From positions 1-24,423 of IMG/VR virus record IMGVR_UViG_3300042445_000703: a stretch of 24,423 bases of DNA; one strand, given 5' to 3'. The notes under the pieces are model-generated. The model did not search any database. It was not told the DNA's origin and worked only from the letters and a program-made list of their open reading frames with translations. Position numbers and translations under genes: made by a program. Below, one piece after another: positions 1-8,541 of the stretch; position 1 is the stretch's first letter; each line of letters begins with the position of its first letter. The stretch comes from a virus.

Positions 1-644
1 GTTTTTCTACCAATTTCTAGATAACCATTTCCAGTTGTTGCATAATCAAGATAGACCTTTGTTAGAGTTTCTGTAAATGTTTCGTTATCATTTCTGGTAT
101 CTAGCCATTCTAAAACATCTGCCTTTGCACGTTCCAGTTTTTTCCTAGACCTATTTAGCTTATCTGGATTATCTGACAGGTCTTCTAGCATCTGCTTAAC
201 CTTAAGTGATGGAATTAAGTCATAACCCAAACCAACAATGTTTGTTACTTTTGCATTAATTGCAGCATAGTTAGCAGCCGAAACCTCATAGGTTTTGCCA
301 AGTGCAATAAGATTATATGGTGGCTCTACTACATCAAAAAGACCATATCCATATTGAAGGAAAACAAGTTGCTTTGATTCTGCATCATCACCGCTAATTC
401 CATTAACTGGTGTTGCATAAGTTGTAGATGAAATACCAATCTGTGCAGCTTTTTCAAGTTTTCTTTTAGTATTACGCTTAAAGTTTTGATTAATTCCACG
501 ATACTTTAAAAGCTCTGGTGATGCTAGGCTAAACTCATCAACGGTTACAATCTCTGCACTCTTCTGCAAACTATCAATAGCAATGTCTCTTCCCCAAATA
601 GTATGACTTTGGGGTACTTCGTTATCTTCCACTCTTTCGCTCAT
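1..644 (-). CDS. Phage portal protein, N-terminal part (gene runs off the window)
   Basis: The frame is open from an ATG at 644 to the window edge, giving 214 codons, so the C-terminal part is missing. Portal proteins form the dodecameric ring at the capsid vertex through which DNA is packaged and to which the tail joins. The translation has the usual portal N-terminal layout: a VEPPYNLIALGKTYE stretch (about residues 108-122), a segment around NIVGLGYDLI, a charged helical region, then YATTGNGYLEIGR close to the edge, which matches the conserved 'GNGYLE' core of PBSX/HK97-type portals. The first 23 bp overlap the end of the preceding small gene, so the two are probably translationally coupled. 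The terminase expected nearby is not in the window. The identification rests on remembered family motifs, not on an alignment. Confidence 0.8.
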   Translation of the reverse strand, partial: MSERVEDNEVPQSHTIWGRDIAIDSLQKSAEIVTVDEFSLASPELLKYRGINQNFKRNTKRKLEKAAQIGISSTTYATPVNGISGDDAESKQLVFLQYGYGLFDVVEPPYNLIALGKTYEVSAANYAAINAKVTNIVGLGYDLIPSLKVKQMLEDLSDNPDKLNRSRKKLERAKADVLEWLDTRNDNETFTETLTKVYLDYATTGNGYLEIGRK

Positions 645-963
645 TTGCAAAAATTTCCTTCCAGTTGTCGGTATCTCCGTAAGGGGTGTAGCCCTCAGCC
701 ATTCTGTCAATATCTTCTCTTGCCTGAGTATCACTAACTCTGCCAACTCCAGGCATAAACTTTGCTACACCATCTGGTTTACCCCAATATGCTGCTGCTT
801 TTGAAAGAGAGCTCATTTTTCTAATATCATGTTTCATTGCAGGAACATTGAGGGTGTTACCATCATCATCCTTAAATGGCTCTCCATTTGGTAAGACCCA
901 AACATAAATTCCATATTCTGCGGTGGACTCAACCGCTTCTACACCTTTTTTAGTATTATTCAT
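622..963 (-). CDS. Small conserved-looking phage protein upstream of portal
   Basis: This is a 113-residue soluble, mildly acidic protein with no membrane segment or recognised catalytic motif. The central part contains AAAYWGKPDG followed by a FMPGVGRVSD stretch, reminiscent of small uncharacterised proteins next to portal genes in actinobacteriophages. Its start codon at 963 has no Shine-Dalgarno sequence. Instead a TGG-TATCAT extended -10 box ends 6 nt before the ATG, so the transcript is probably leaderless. The 3' end overlaps the portal start by 23 bp, suggesting coupling to portal synthesis. Function is unknown. Confidence 0.75.
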   Translation of the reverse strand: MNNTKKGVEAVESTAEYGIYVWVLPNGEPFKDDDGNTLNVPAMKHDIRKMSSLSKAAAYWGKPDGVAKFMPGVGRVSDTQAREDIDRMAEGYTPYGDTDNWKEIFANERKSGR

Positions 964-969
964 ACCACT

Positions 970-978
970 ATGATACCA
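970..978 (-). promoter_or_regulatory. Extended -10 promoter giving a leaderless mRNA for the 622-963 gene
   Basis: On the minus strand TGG precedes TATCAT, and exactly 6 nt separate the box from the ATG at 963. Initiation about 7 nt after the box would start the RNA at the start codon. The -35 position reads TTACAA, a poor match. Confidence 0.5.
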
Positions 979-981
979 TTT

Positions 982-3900
982 TTACTCTTCTGTTGTAAAT
1001 ACAGTATTTTGATTTGGAGCATTTTTAGATCTAATTTTTAATCTAAATAAGTTATTCACACTAGTAATATCGCTAAAAGATGATCCATCATATTTATATT
1101 TATAGGTTGCACTTCCTAAATTACCTATATATGTTTTTCCAGAAACAAGAGCTTCTTTCACTAAAGTAATATATCCTGGAAAATTTTCAACTGCTGTTTC
1201 TACATTATATAGCGTAGAAACGGTATATTTATATTTTTTAGAAGCAGTATTTATAAGTAAGGTATCCCCAATAGAAAGCTTTGTGCTATTAACTATTGCC
1301 TTTTGCTTTTCACCTTCATTAAATGTTTTATAATAATTTGTGAAAAAAAGAAGATCTGTTGGAAGTGCAGAAATTGCAGAAGCTAAAGTAAGAGTAGTTG
1401 TACTATTGTTATTATATACAGCATTTGTAACTAATATATTCCAAGTTGTTTCTACACCACCGCTTGTTCTCTTTTTTATAAACTTTGTTTGATTTGCAAC
1501 AAATCTATTTGAATTTCCTGCAACCTGTATTGTTGAAACAGTAGAATAAGTTGCTGTTGAAACTGCAGGAAAAGAATCTGCTCCAAGGTTATAATCTTGC
1601 TTTCCTTCTATTGGAACAGTTACTGTAGAGCTTCCGTCAATATAAGGTAACATCTTATTTGCTGTATCTGTTATTATATGAGTTACTTCTTCTGCTTCAA
1701 AATCTGACAAATATACCTTATTTTGATAGGTACTTGATGCATCTGAAATACTTAATGTTGTTGTTGACTCTTTTGAATAAGAAGGGACACCAACAGTAAG
1801 ATCATATAAATTTTTAATAAAATCAAGATAGGAGTTAGATACATAAGGACTTGAAAACAATATAAGTTGGTCAATTCTGGCAGATGTTGCCTGAGCCGTT
1901 CCGCTGTTTCCCAAGGTTATTAGTGGGCTTAAAATAGAATCGGTATAGATGATAGTAACCTGCTGCCACTGATCTAAAAGAATAGATGATGCTTGAGTAG
2001 AAGAACCATTAATATATACAGAAGCATTTAATCCTTTAGTTATTGTACCTGTGCTTCCAACGCTAAATATATTATTTTGAACATCTGTATCTAGTATTTT
2101 ATATGTGCCATTTGTCTGACCAGAATCAAAATAAAGCATAAAGGATATAGATTTAATTCCATTTCCCTCTAAAGATGATCTATTGTGAGTAATGGTTGTA
2201 TGGTTATTTTTAAGGCTTAATCCACTGTAAAATCCATTATATAAAATAGGAGTTTCAAGAATGTCTGGGATATTTACAGTTTTTGACTCCCCAGTCAAAT
2301 ATATCTTTGCTGCATTACCTCCAGGCGAAGCATTACATAGAATATAATAAGTTAATCCAGAATCATCTGTTTGAAGCTCATAGGAAAATAATCTTAAAAA
2401 GTTTAAAGTTGCTGGTTTTCTAACTAAATCATCGGTTGATAGTGTTACCTTAAAGCTTATAATATCTACTGGGTTTGTAATTAAACTTTCTTCTTGAACT
2501 GTATATTGATTTAACCAATCTCCAGAAATAATTGAACGATCTGTATAGGCTGTTGCAGATAACTTTGGGGTACCTGCAGAACTATTAGAATAGGGGGTAT
2601 TTGAAATAGTTAAAGCAAAAGAAGTTGATCCTAATGGATGACCAATATCAATTCTATTTGCACCAGTTTTATTAGTTAAAATAGGACACAATGCTTGTTG
2701 AGGAATATCTATAGTTGCCGTTCCAGTAGAAGAAATTGTGAATCTTTTTTGGTATTGATTTGGAGATAAAGTATATCTATTTGTTAAAGAGCCAACTGCT
2801 GTTCCAGATAGTAATGTTGAAATATCTGAAAACAAAAGAGACCTAACTTCTTTTAACTTTCCAGTAAATTCAAAATGTGGCTCAGGATCGGTGCTATCAG
2901 ATTTCCAAGTATTATCTGATCCAATTCTTATTGATTGCATGTCAAATGTTAGGTTGTTTAGCTTATCTGTTGAAACTAGAATTGTTGAAGAGCTTGTGGC
3001 TTCTCCAGATATCAAATACTGTAAATCTTGGTATGAAAAATATCCAACATAAAAATCACCATTAATATCTGGGGCATTTGAGGTAGTTAATTGATTGTTA
3101 ATGTCAAAAACTATTTTGTTTGTGTCTCCATCTTTTATAAGATAACACTCTATTGCGTCTTGTGATCCATTAGATTCTATATTAAATAATGTTTGTTTTG
3201 TTGTAGTTAAAGTTACACCAGATCCATTAAACTTAAATATCCATCCGCCTTGATTATGTTGAACAATACTGTCTCCATTTTTTATTTCCAAATAAGAACT
3301 ATCAGTAAAGTCAAAACCTGTTGATGTAAAAAGACTTTCAATATCTTTATCCTTTAAAGAACCTTTTTGAATAATAGTTGGCTCTTGTACATTTCTAATA
3401 GATAGCTTTCCTTTATTTACATAAACATTGTTTGTTTCACTTAAACTCCAAGGGTTACTTGGTGAAAAGTCATACTTTTTTATAGTGCTTTGACCATCCA
3501 TAGAAAAATTATATAAAACACCGCCATTAGAATTAATAAACTGGGCTGGTGGATTATATCCACAACCATAAACAAAGTGTCTTACAAGTTTTTCTCTAGA
3601 AAGAACATAAGAATATAAAGCAATGCAGTCAATCTGAAAATTACTAATTCCAGATGGTTTTTCAAACCAAAAAAACTCATCTACACTATCGTAAACTGGG
3701 AACAATAATTCTGGATATGTTATTTCTGTTGTGCTTCTTACTCCATTTACAGTTAAAGATATATCGCTTGGAGAATAAGAAGCAACAATATGAAGTGGCT
3801 TATTTACGCTATCAAAATTTACAGAAGCCTCATAGTATCTGTCTGATGTTCCAAGCCTAAATGTTATATAGTCATTTTTTATGTATATACGAGTTGCATA

Positions 3901-4272
3901 AGATGGGGTATTTGTAGTTCCAGAATCTTTTTTACTCATAATTACTTGCTCAGAAGGACTAGATGTATTTATCTTTATCCAAAACTCAATAGAGGACTTA
4001 TTTCCAACATCATTTAAAGACATTTTATCCAAAGATGGTATCTTTAAAGATCCGTCAGTATTGACTCTAATAGATTGTTTTCCACCAAATACAATAGGAA
4101 AAGAAACCTTAGATACCTCATTATATTTTCCATTATAAAATGCTGCATTTGTAGCACCATTTTTATAAAGAAATCTATCTGGGGTAATGTCAGCATTGTT
4201 TGACACACTAGAATCATCTAGCGAATATACAATAGCTGGACTATCTTTTTGAATTATTGCGGAATAGGACAT
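982..4272 (-). CDS. Large tail protein with LamG / concanavalin-A-like domains (probable receptor-binding tail protein)
   Basis: The 1096-residue product is rich in Ser, Thr, Asn and Gly and lacks a signal peptide, as is typical of phage tail fibres and minor tail proteins. At least three stretches look like LamG / concanavalin-A-like jelly-roll domains: about residues 15-240 (IEFWIKINT near 95-103, then a closing IDCIALYSYVLSREKLV pattern near 214-230), about 335-480 (GGWIFKFNGSG), and about 705-825 (ISFMLYFDSG, later IDQLILFSS). In phage tails such domains usually bind host surface glycans. The remainder is beta-rich and repetitive. The start at 4272 lies 8-14 nt after a TATAAT box and has no clear ribosome binding site. 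The stop lies 18 bp from the next gene downstream. An adhesin role is inferred from domain type and position. Confidence 0.8.
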   Translation of the reverse strand: MSYSAIIQKDSPAIVYSLDDSSVSNNADITPDRFLYKNGATNAAFYNGKYNEVSKVSFPIVFGGKQSIRVNTDGSLKIPSLDKMSLNDVGNKSSIEFWIKINTSSPSEQVIMSKKDSGTTNTPSYATRIYIKNDYITFRLGTSDRYYEASVNFDSVNKPLHIVASYSPSDISLTVNGVRSTTEITYPELLFPVYDSVDEFFWFEKPSGISNFQIDCIALYSYVLSREKLVRHFVYGCGYNPPAQFINSNGGVLYNFSMDGQSTIKKYDFSPSNPWSLSETNNVYVNKGKLSIRNVQEPTIIQKGSLKDKDIESLFTSTGFDFTDSSYLEIKNGDSIVQHNQGGWIFKFNGSGVTLTTTKQTLFNIESNGSQDAIECYLIKDGDTNKIVFDINNQLTTSNAPDINGDFYVGYFSYQDLQYLISGEATSSSTILVSTDKLNNLTFDMQSIRIGSDNTWKSDSTDPEPHFEFTGKLKEVRSLLFSDISTLLSGTAVGSLTNRYTLSPNQYQKRFTISSTGTATIDIPQQALCPILTNKTGANRIDIGHPLGSTSFALTISNTPYSNSSAGTPKLSATAYTDRSIISGDWLNQYTVQEESLITNPVDIISFKVTLSTDDLVRKPATLNFLRLFSYELQTDDSGLTYYILCNASPGGNAAKIYLTGESKTVNIPDILETPILYNGFYSGLSLKNNHTTITHNRSSLEGNGIKSISFMLYFDSGQTNGTYKILDTDVQNNIFSVGSTGTITKGLNASVYINGSSTQASSILLDQWQQVTIIYTDSILSPLITLGNSGTAQATSARIDQLILFSSPYVSNSYLDFIKNLYDLTVGVPSYSKESTTTLSISDASSTYQNKVYLSDFEAEEVTHIITDTANKMLPYIDGSSTVTVPIEGKQDYNLGADSFPAVSTATYSTVSTIQVAGNSNRFVANQTKFIKKRTSGGVETTWNILVTNAVYNNNSTTTLTLASAISALPTDLLFFTNYYKTFNEGEKQKAIVNSTKLSIGDTLLINTASKKYKYTVSTLYNVETAVENFPGYITLVKEALVSGKTYIGNLGSATYKYKYDGSSFSDITSVNNLFRLKIRSKNAPNQNTVFTTEE

Positions 4273-4286
4273 ATGGCATCCATTTT

Positions 4287-4292
4287 ATTATA
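4287..4292 (-). promoter_or_regulatory. TATAAT -10 box upstream of the LamG tail gene
   Basis: A perfect TATAAT on the minus strand overlaps the last codons of nrdJ, 14 nt before the ATG at 4272. No convincing -35 hexamer was found at 16-18 bp. Confidence 0.4.
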
Positions 4293-6222
4293 CCGCTTTA
4301 GAGATCTCGTTTATCTCACAAGCTCCTGCTACACAAGCTAAATCTTGTACGGAAGTTGTTCCATCAAAGGTTTCATAGATTTCAAGCCATTTCCAGTCAA
4401 GATCCGCAGGAGTTTCAGAAAGTAAAACTTCATATTCCTCTTTAGTAATCTCTTGATATGGGGCTTGCTGATAAGTATGCTCTGAATAAGGCAAGAAAGA
4501 TACACCTGACATTTCATCAATGTGTTCAAATACCCAAGCACCTACCGCCATCCATTCATTTTCCTTTACAGATACTGTAATAGAAGGCTTGTGCTCCGCC
4601 CAGTTACGTTGGTATGTTAGCCAGATATCAAGGTGCTGTACGGCAGTCAAATCCTGACGAAGAGTTGCTCCTTCTGGTGCAGCAATAGGGAATGTAAAAA
4701 CCATAGTATCGTTTGGCTTCATAACATCTGGTTCGTGCTTTACTCCCATATCAACTAAGAATGCGGTGATTGGATCTTTCATATCTCCACGAATAGTACG
4801 AGCATAATACTGAGAGTGCCAAGGATGCATTCCAGAGGAAGCATTAACAAGTTGAGAAACTGTTCCAGATGGCTTTACACAAGAAATAGCTGTTGCTGGA
4901 TTAATACCCATTTTCTTTGACCAGAAATCATTAACTTCTACAGAATGTAATCTAAGCTCGTCTAACCACTGCGATAGCTTTTCTACGCCCTCAGAGCCAT
5001 TCAGAACAGGGTGGGAGAGCTGACCTGTTAGTGAGACACCAAGTAATCTTTCTTCCTCACAGTTCTTCTGCCAGATTTTTCTTAGATACTTAAAACGGGT
5101 AAATGAAGACTGAACAGTTCCAAGAATTGTTGCAAGTTCTACCTTATCTTTTAGGGTATTTAAATCATCAGTATCTCTAACTACAACTTCTGTTAGGTTA
5201 CAGAATTGATAAGGTCTTAGGATAATTTCAGAGCAAGGGTTTGTTCCAAACTCTGCATTTTCTCTACGACCATTTTTTGCTGCAACATTTTGAGCAGCCT
5301 GACGACTAAAGATACCACGCTCTCCAGATTTTGAGTCATATAGTGACTTCCATTCGTCCATAAAAACTTCCATAGTTGGCTTTGTGTTATATACAGCAGA
5401 ATTATTTGCCAAAGCACGTTGTCCTGAGTATTCCCACCAAGAACCTGACTTTGCTGCAGCCATATTTCGATCTTCAAGGTCTGACAAAGAAATCATTGCT
5501 GATCTACGAACACCACCAACAACTACAACTTCTGCAATCTTACACATAAGATCGTGTGCTTCTAGTGGTGTTAATTTACGACCTGCTGCTTGCTTTAGCA
5601 TAGTAACTGAAAACTTAAATAGACGATCTAGTGGATCTGGTCCTGATGCACGACCACCAAATGTTTTTAGACGAGCACCTGCTGGACGGACCCCAGACAT
5701 ATCCCAAGATGGGATTTGACCTTGCCACAAAAGTGCAAGAAGTTCCTTAAATGCTCTAGCCCAACCTGCTTTAGAGTCTTCAACAACAATTACAGAACCT
5801 GTTGGCTCAAAGTGTTCGCTAACTTCTGGAAGCTGATTAACATATCTTGATTCAACTGAGTAACCCACACCAGTTCCACACATAAGAATATACATTGACT
5901 CATCAAAAGAACGAAGTGAGTCAACTGGTAAGTAGGCACAGTTATAAATGCAAGTATTATCTCTTTCAAGAGCAGGTCCTGCTGTCATAAGACCACGCAT
6001 AGAAGGCATTACTTTTGTTTCTAAAATAGCATTACGAATCTTGTCTTTAATTGACTGGTCTAATTCAAAATCGGTGTGCTTCTTTGTAGCCTCAAAGATA
6101 TAGTTCATGTAACGGTCAACCGTTTCATCCCAATTCTCTCGGCGGTTATCATCTTCTCTCCATCTTGCGTACCTTGTTTTATGGATTACTTGCTGATATG
6201 CTGATGGCAAAGAAACTGTCAT
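4288..6222 (-). CDS. nrdJ: Adenosylcobalamin-dependent (class II) ribonucleoside-triphosphate reductase
   Basis: The product converts ribonucleoside triphosphates to deoxyribonucleotides with a coenzyme B12-derived radical, supplying dNTPs for phage replication. Numbered from the ATG at 6222 (644 aa), the active-site block NPCSEI puts Cys330, Glu332 and Asn328 in place, with the second redox Cys341 eleven residues on. That is the spacing of Cys408, Glu410 and Cys419 in the Lactobacillus leichmannii monomeric enzyme. The first redox cysteine is Cys95 or the nearby Cys91 in CIYNCAYLP. GTGVGYS (about 116-122) and VKPSGT follow the family. The tail carries a Cys630-x4-Cys635 shuttle pair. The frame extends to a TTG at 6303, but that TTG is the -35 box of a strong promoter, so the ATG at 6222, preceded by GGAG 11 nt upstream, is preferred. 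Placement among tail genes is unusual. Confidence 0.93.
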   Translation of the reverse strand: MTVSLPSAYQQVIHKTRYARWREDDNRRENWDETVDRYMNYIFEATKKHTDFELDQSIKDKIRNAILETKVMPSMRGLMTAGPALERDNTCIYNCAYLPVDSLRSFDESMYILMCGTGVGYSVESRYVNQLPEVSEHFEPTGSVIVVEDSKAGWARAFKELLALLWQGQIPSWDMSGVRPAGARLKTFGGRASGPDPLDRLFKFSVTMLKQAAGRKLTPLEAHDLMCKIAEVVVVGGVRRSAMISLSDLEDRNMAAAKSGSWWEYSGQRALANNSAVYNTKPTMEVFMDEWKSLYDSKSGERGIFSRQAAQNVAAKNGRRENAEFGTNPCSEIILRPYQFCNLTEVVVRDTDDLNTLKDKVELATILGTVQSSFTRFKYLRKIWQKNCEEERLLGVSLTGQLSHPVLNGSEGVEKLSQWLDELRLHSVEVNDFWSKKMGINPATAISCVKPSGTVSQLVNASSGMHPWHSQYYARTIRGDMKDPITAFLVDMGVKHEPDVMKPNDTMVFTFPIAAPEGATLRQDLTAVQHLDIWLTYQRNWAEHKPSITVSVKENEWMAVGAWVFEHIDEMSGVSFLPYSEHTYQQAPYQEITKEEYEVLLSETPADLDWKWLEIYETFDGTTSVQDLACVAGACEINEISKAV

Positions 6223-6274
6223 TTTTTTATTTACTCCGTCTATTTTTGATTCCCCTAAAAGTGGGGTAGTTACC

Positions 6275-6303
6275 ATTGTACCCCAAATAGCGTTAGTGGT
6301 CAA
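6275..6303 (-). promoter_or_regulatory. Sigma70-type promoter of nrdJ
   Basis: On the minus strand TTGACC (6303-6298) is followed after exactly 17 bp by TACAAT (6280-6275), a near-consensus housekeeping promoter. Transcription would start near 6268, leaving a leader of about 45 nt before the ATG at 6222. The in-frame TTG at 6303 and ATG at 6276 both lie upstream of the predicted transcript start. Confidence 0.7.
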
Positions 6304-6316
6304 TAAGAAATCGGTG

Positions 6317-6325
6317 TGATATGAT
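6317..6325 (+). promoter_or_regulatory. Extended -10 promoter, divergent from the nrdJ promoter, leaderless start
   Basis: TGA precedes TATGAT, and 6 nt then separate it from the ATG at 6332, so the mRNA probably starts at the start codon. A weak -35 (TGGTCA, 6297-6302) lies 17 bp upstream and overlaps the -35 of the opposing nrdJ promoter. Confidence 0.5.
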
Positions 6326-6331
6326 TAACAA

Positions 6332-6544
6332 ATGATAACAATTCAAGAATTACATAGATATAAAGATTTAGTTGAACAAGGATTTACTCCACCAATACCT
6401 TGCCCTATGAGTAATGAACATTTACCACCAATTCCTTTTGTTAAGGATGACGAAGCAATTATGTGGTGTTTAGAATGTGACACAAAGTTACATTTGGGAG
6501 AAAGAAAAATTACACTAATTAAAAAATTAATTGGTAATATCTGA
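6332..6544 (+). CDS. Small putative zinc-binding protein encoded against the late operon
   Basis: This 70-residue protein has one cysteine and a histidine in IPCPMSNEH (about 23-31) and a WCLEC pair (about 45-49), giving a possible Cys/His zinc site. The pattern resembles small uncharacterised actinophage proteins with a 'CP...H...CLxC' layout. It is the only clearly supported plus-strand gene between the window start and 11 kb. Its own extended -10 promoter gives a leaderless start, and its last 18 bp overlap the end of the convergent tail gene at 6527. Independent control and the metal-binding motif argue that it is real. Function is unknown. Confidence 0.72.
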   Translation: MITIQELHRYKDLVEQGFTPPIPCPMSNEHLPPIPFVKDDEAIMWCLECDTKLHLGERKITLIKKLIGNI

Positions 6545-6868
6545 TACTACAACTATTGGACCTTTAAGAATTGTTGAAACAACTCCAGAGTTAATCATTT
6601 GGATATCATATTCATAAATCTTATTTCCAGAAAGCTTTGCTGATTCTGTTGCAGTTAGAGTAGCTGTTACTTCCCCGTTAGCACCACTTGTTATAGCAAA
6701 GGCAAATGATGCAACTAATGTGCTCTTTCCCTTTTCTTTAATCTGTCCAGAAAAGGTATGCCCTGTAATATTGTAGTTTGCATTTCCAGAGTCAAGGGCT
6801 AGATTAAAAGAGAAAGTATCTCCTTTATAAACTCTAAATGACTTAAAGCCTGGAAGCACTTTAACCAA
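6527..6868 (-). CDS. Small beta-rich baseplate or tail-associated protein
   Basis: The 113-residue product is predicted to be mostly beta strands: a GFKSFRVYKGDTFSFNLAL opening, a central FSGQIKEKGKS, then YEYDIQMINSG and a closing GPIVVVSD. This resembles small BppU- or immunoglobulin-like structural proteins that sit between tail-fibre genes in many actinophages and cyanophages. The apparent start is a TTG at 6868 that overlaps the stop codon of the upstream fibre gene, so translation is likely coupled; a GTG three codons in is the alternative. A structural role is inferred from position and composition. Confidence 0.65.
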   Translation of the reverse strand: MVKVLPGFKSFRVYKGDTFSFNLALDSGNANYNITGHTFSGQIKEKGKSTLVASFAFAITSGANGEVTATLTATESAKLSGNKIYEYDIQMINSGVVSTILKGPIVVVSDITN

Positions 6869-8528
6869 CCACCACTACGGTATACTGTCCTTCGGTTGGT
6901 ACACTATTGGTGTTAATTGTAACAGCACTTGTGCTGGTATGCAAAACTTCTACTTCTACTTCTGCCCAAGGTGATGACGATTCAAATACAGATACTGTAA
7001 CTGCTCTTGTAGAAAGGCTGTGTGTAACAGTAAATGTCTGAGCTGCTGCATCTCCAATGGTTGTTGAATACTTCTTTGTGTATCCATCAGTTGTAAGCTT
7101 TGTTTCAAGTGCAGAAACATCTACTGCAAGACCTGATCCTGTGGAAAGATATGGATTAGATGCTGCAAGAATTACAGCAGCAGTTATTGTACCTGCTGAA
7201 GTTGAGTTATCTGTGTATGAAAAATCAATAGTTCCAGAGTCAGTAAGTGATGTTGAAATAGTATCTTCTACAAATTCTTGTAGACCTGTGATATCAGATG
7301 TTGCGTGGGTATGACCTGCTAAAGAAATTGCTACTTCTGATCCAAGTAGACCAGCTTGCCATACATCTGTAGTTTCATTCCAAATTAATGAAGCGTTTGT
7401 AGAATCTCCACGCTCTACTTCAATTCCTGCATTAAGCGAAGGTGAACCTGTAACATTTGAATTAAGCAAGAACTTGTTATCTTCAACATTAATCGTTGTT
7501 GTTGAGAATGAGTTAATTGCACCAATAATGTCAAGGTCTCCACCAATCTTAAGGTCTCCAGCAATTATTACGTTAGTAGGAAGACCAACCTTGACTGCTC
7601 CAGTATAAGGATTAGCTCCAGTTCCTTCAGTAATTGTAATTTCTCCAGTGGTTCCAGCAATACTAACTACACCAGCATTGGTAATTGTTGCAGTTGAGCC
7701 TTCTCCTTGAGTATGAGATACGGTAATGCCAGTTCCTTGAGAAACTTGGGATACATAGTTTCCAGTTGTATCTGATCCAAGGGCAATAGTTCCAAGTAAT
7801 GCTACTGTACCAGTTGCATCTGGAAGTGTAATTGTTCTATCTGCTGTAGGATCAGTAACAGTAAGTGTTGTTTCGGCGGTATCGTCTGTTGCACCTTCGA
7901 ATACAATCGAAGTAGGAACAGTTACAGTTCCAGTAAATACTGGACTTGCAAGTGGTGCATATGTGCTAGATGCTGTTCCAGTTGTTAAGTATGTGTTTGC
8001 ATCAAGTTCGTATGTGTTAGCTGCTGTCTTTCTGATTAAGCCAGATGTTCCTGCAAGAGCAGCAATAGCTGTAAGGTCTCCGTCAAGTGGCTGGTAGACA
8101 GAAGACAAACTTGGAATGTCTGCTGCAACTAATGCTCTAAATGTTGGAGCTGCTGCGGTTCCACCAGTTGATGGACCAGCAAAAATATAATTTGGTGATT
8201 GTGTGTCAAGGGTTAATGTGATATCTCCAGTTGATGTTACTGGAGATCCTGTGGTTCCAAAAACATTTCCTGCTGCGGTATCAAATGCAATACCAACAGA
8301 TGTTACAGAACCAGATGATATTTCATCATAGTGAGCAAGTTTTACCCAAGCAGAGCCATTATAAAACTCAATTCTGTCTGTACCAGTGGTGGTGTAGATC
8401 ATCCTTCCAACAAAATTGCTTGTAGGAGCAGTATTATCTGCGTAATCCTCTAATCTAAAATTCTTAGCCTTATTTCCTGTAAGGTTAAGATCTACTAAGA
8501 ACTTTTTCTCAGCCACATTAATCACCAA
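6861..8528 (-). CDS. Tail fibre protein with repetitive beta-rich architecture
   Basis: The 555-residue product is Ser/Thr/Gly-rich and shows signatures of phage tail fibres: an N-terminal peptide KNFRLEDYADN followed by GRMIYTTTGTDRIEFYNGSA, a typical fibre 'IYNGSAW' adaptor. A DRTITLPDATGTVALLG segment is shared by many fibre shafts, and INVEDNKFLLNSNVTG opens a second, similar adaptor segment. The C-terminus (THSLSTRAVTVSVFESS onward) looks like the short beta domain that caps many fibres. The start is uncertain: TTG at 8528 and GTG at 8525 are both possible, without a strong ribosome binding site. It lies 13 bp from the preceding fibre gene. Host recognition or baseplate decoration is inferred. 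Confidence 0.78.
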   Translation of the reverse strand: MVINVAEKKFLVDLNLTGNKAKNFRLEDYADNTAPTSNFVGRMIYTTTGTDRIEFYNGSAWVKLAHYDEISSGSVTSVGIAFDTAAGNVFGTTGSPVTSTGDITLTLDTQSPNYIFAGPSTGGTAAAPTFRALVAADIPSLSSVYQPLDGDLTAIAALAGTSGLIRKTAANTYELDANTYLTTGTASSTYAPLASPVFTGTVTVPTSIVFEGATDDTAETTLTVTDPTADRTITLPDATGTVALLGTIALGSDTTGNYVSQVSQGTGITVSHTQGEGSTATITNAGVVSIAGTTGEITITEGTGANPYTGAVKVGLPTNVIIAGDLKIGGDLDIIGAINSFSTTTINVEDNKFLLNSNVTGSPSLNAGIEVERGDSTNASLIWNETTDVWQAGLLGSEVAISLAGHTHATSDITGLQEFVEDTISTSLTDSGTIDFSYTDNSTSAGTITAAVILAASNPYLSTGSGLAVDVSALETKLTTDGYTKKYSTTIGDAAAQTFTVTHSLSTRAVTVSVFESSSPWAEVEVEVLHTSTSAVTINTNSVPTEGQYTVVVVG

Positions 8529-8541
8529 TTTTCATAAAAAT

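Noticed and set aside
2877-3860. Two plus-strand short frames inside the LamG tail gene
   Set aside because: They are antisense to a continuous 1096-codon frame and their hydrophobic or irregular translations look like shadows.
5384-5719. Plus-strand 111-codon frame inside nrdJ
   Set aside because: It lies wholly within the well-supported reductase, antisense, and its composition looks like a codon shadow.
6223-6303. Longer nrdJ starting at TTG 6303
   Set aside because: The TTG is the -35 of a TTGACC-17-TACAAT promoter, so it would lie upstream of the mRNA start. ATG 6222 has a GGAG site.
7057-7314. Plus-strand 85-codon frame inside the tail fibre gene
   Set aside because: It is antisense to a clear fibre gene, with no ribosome binding site or recognised motif.
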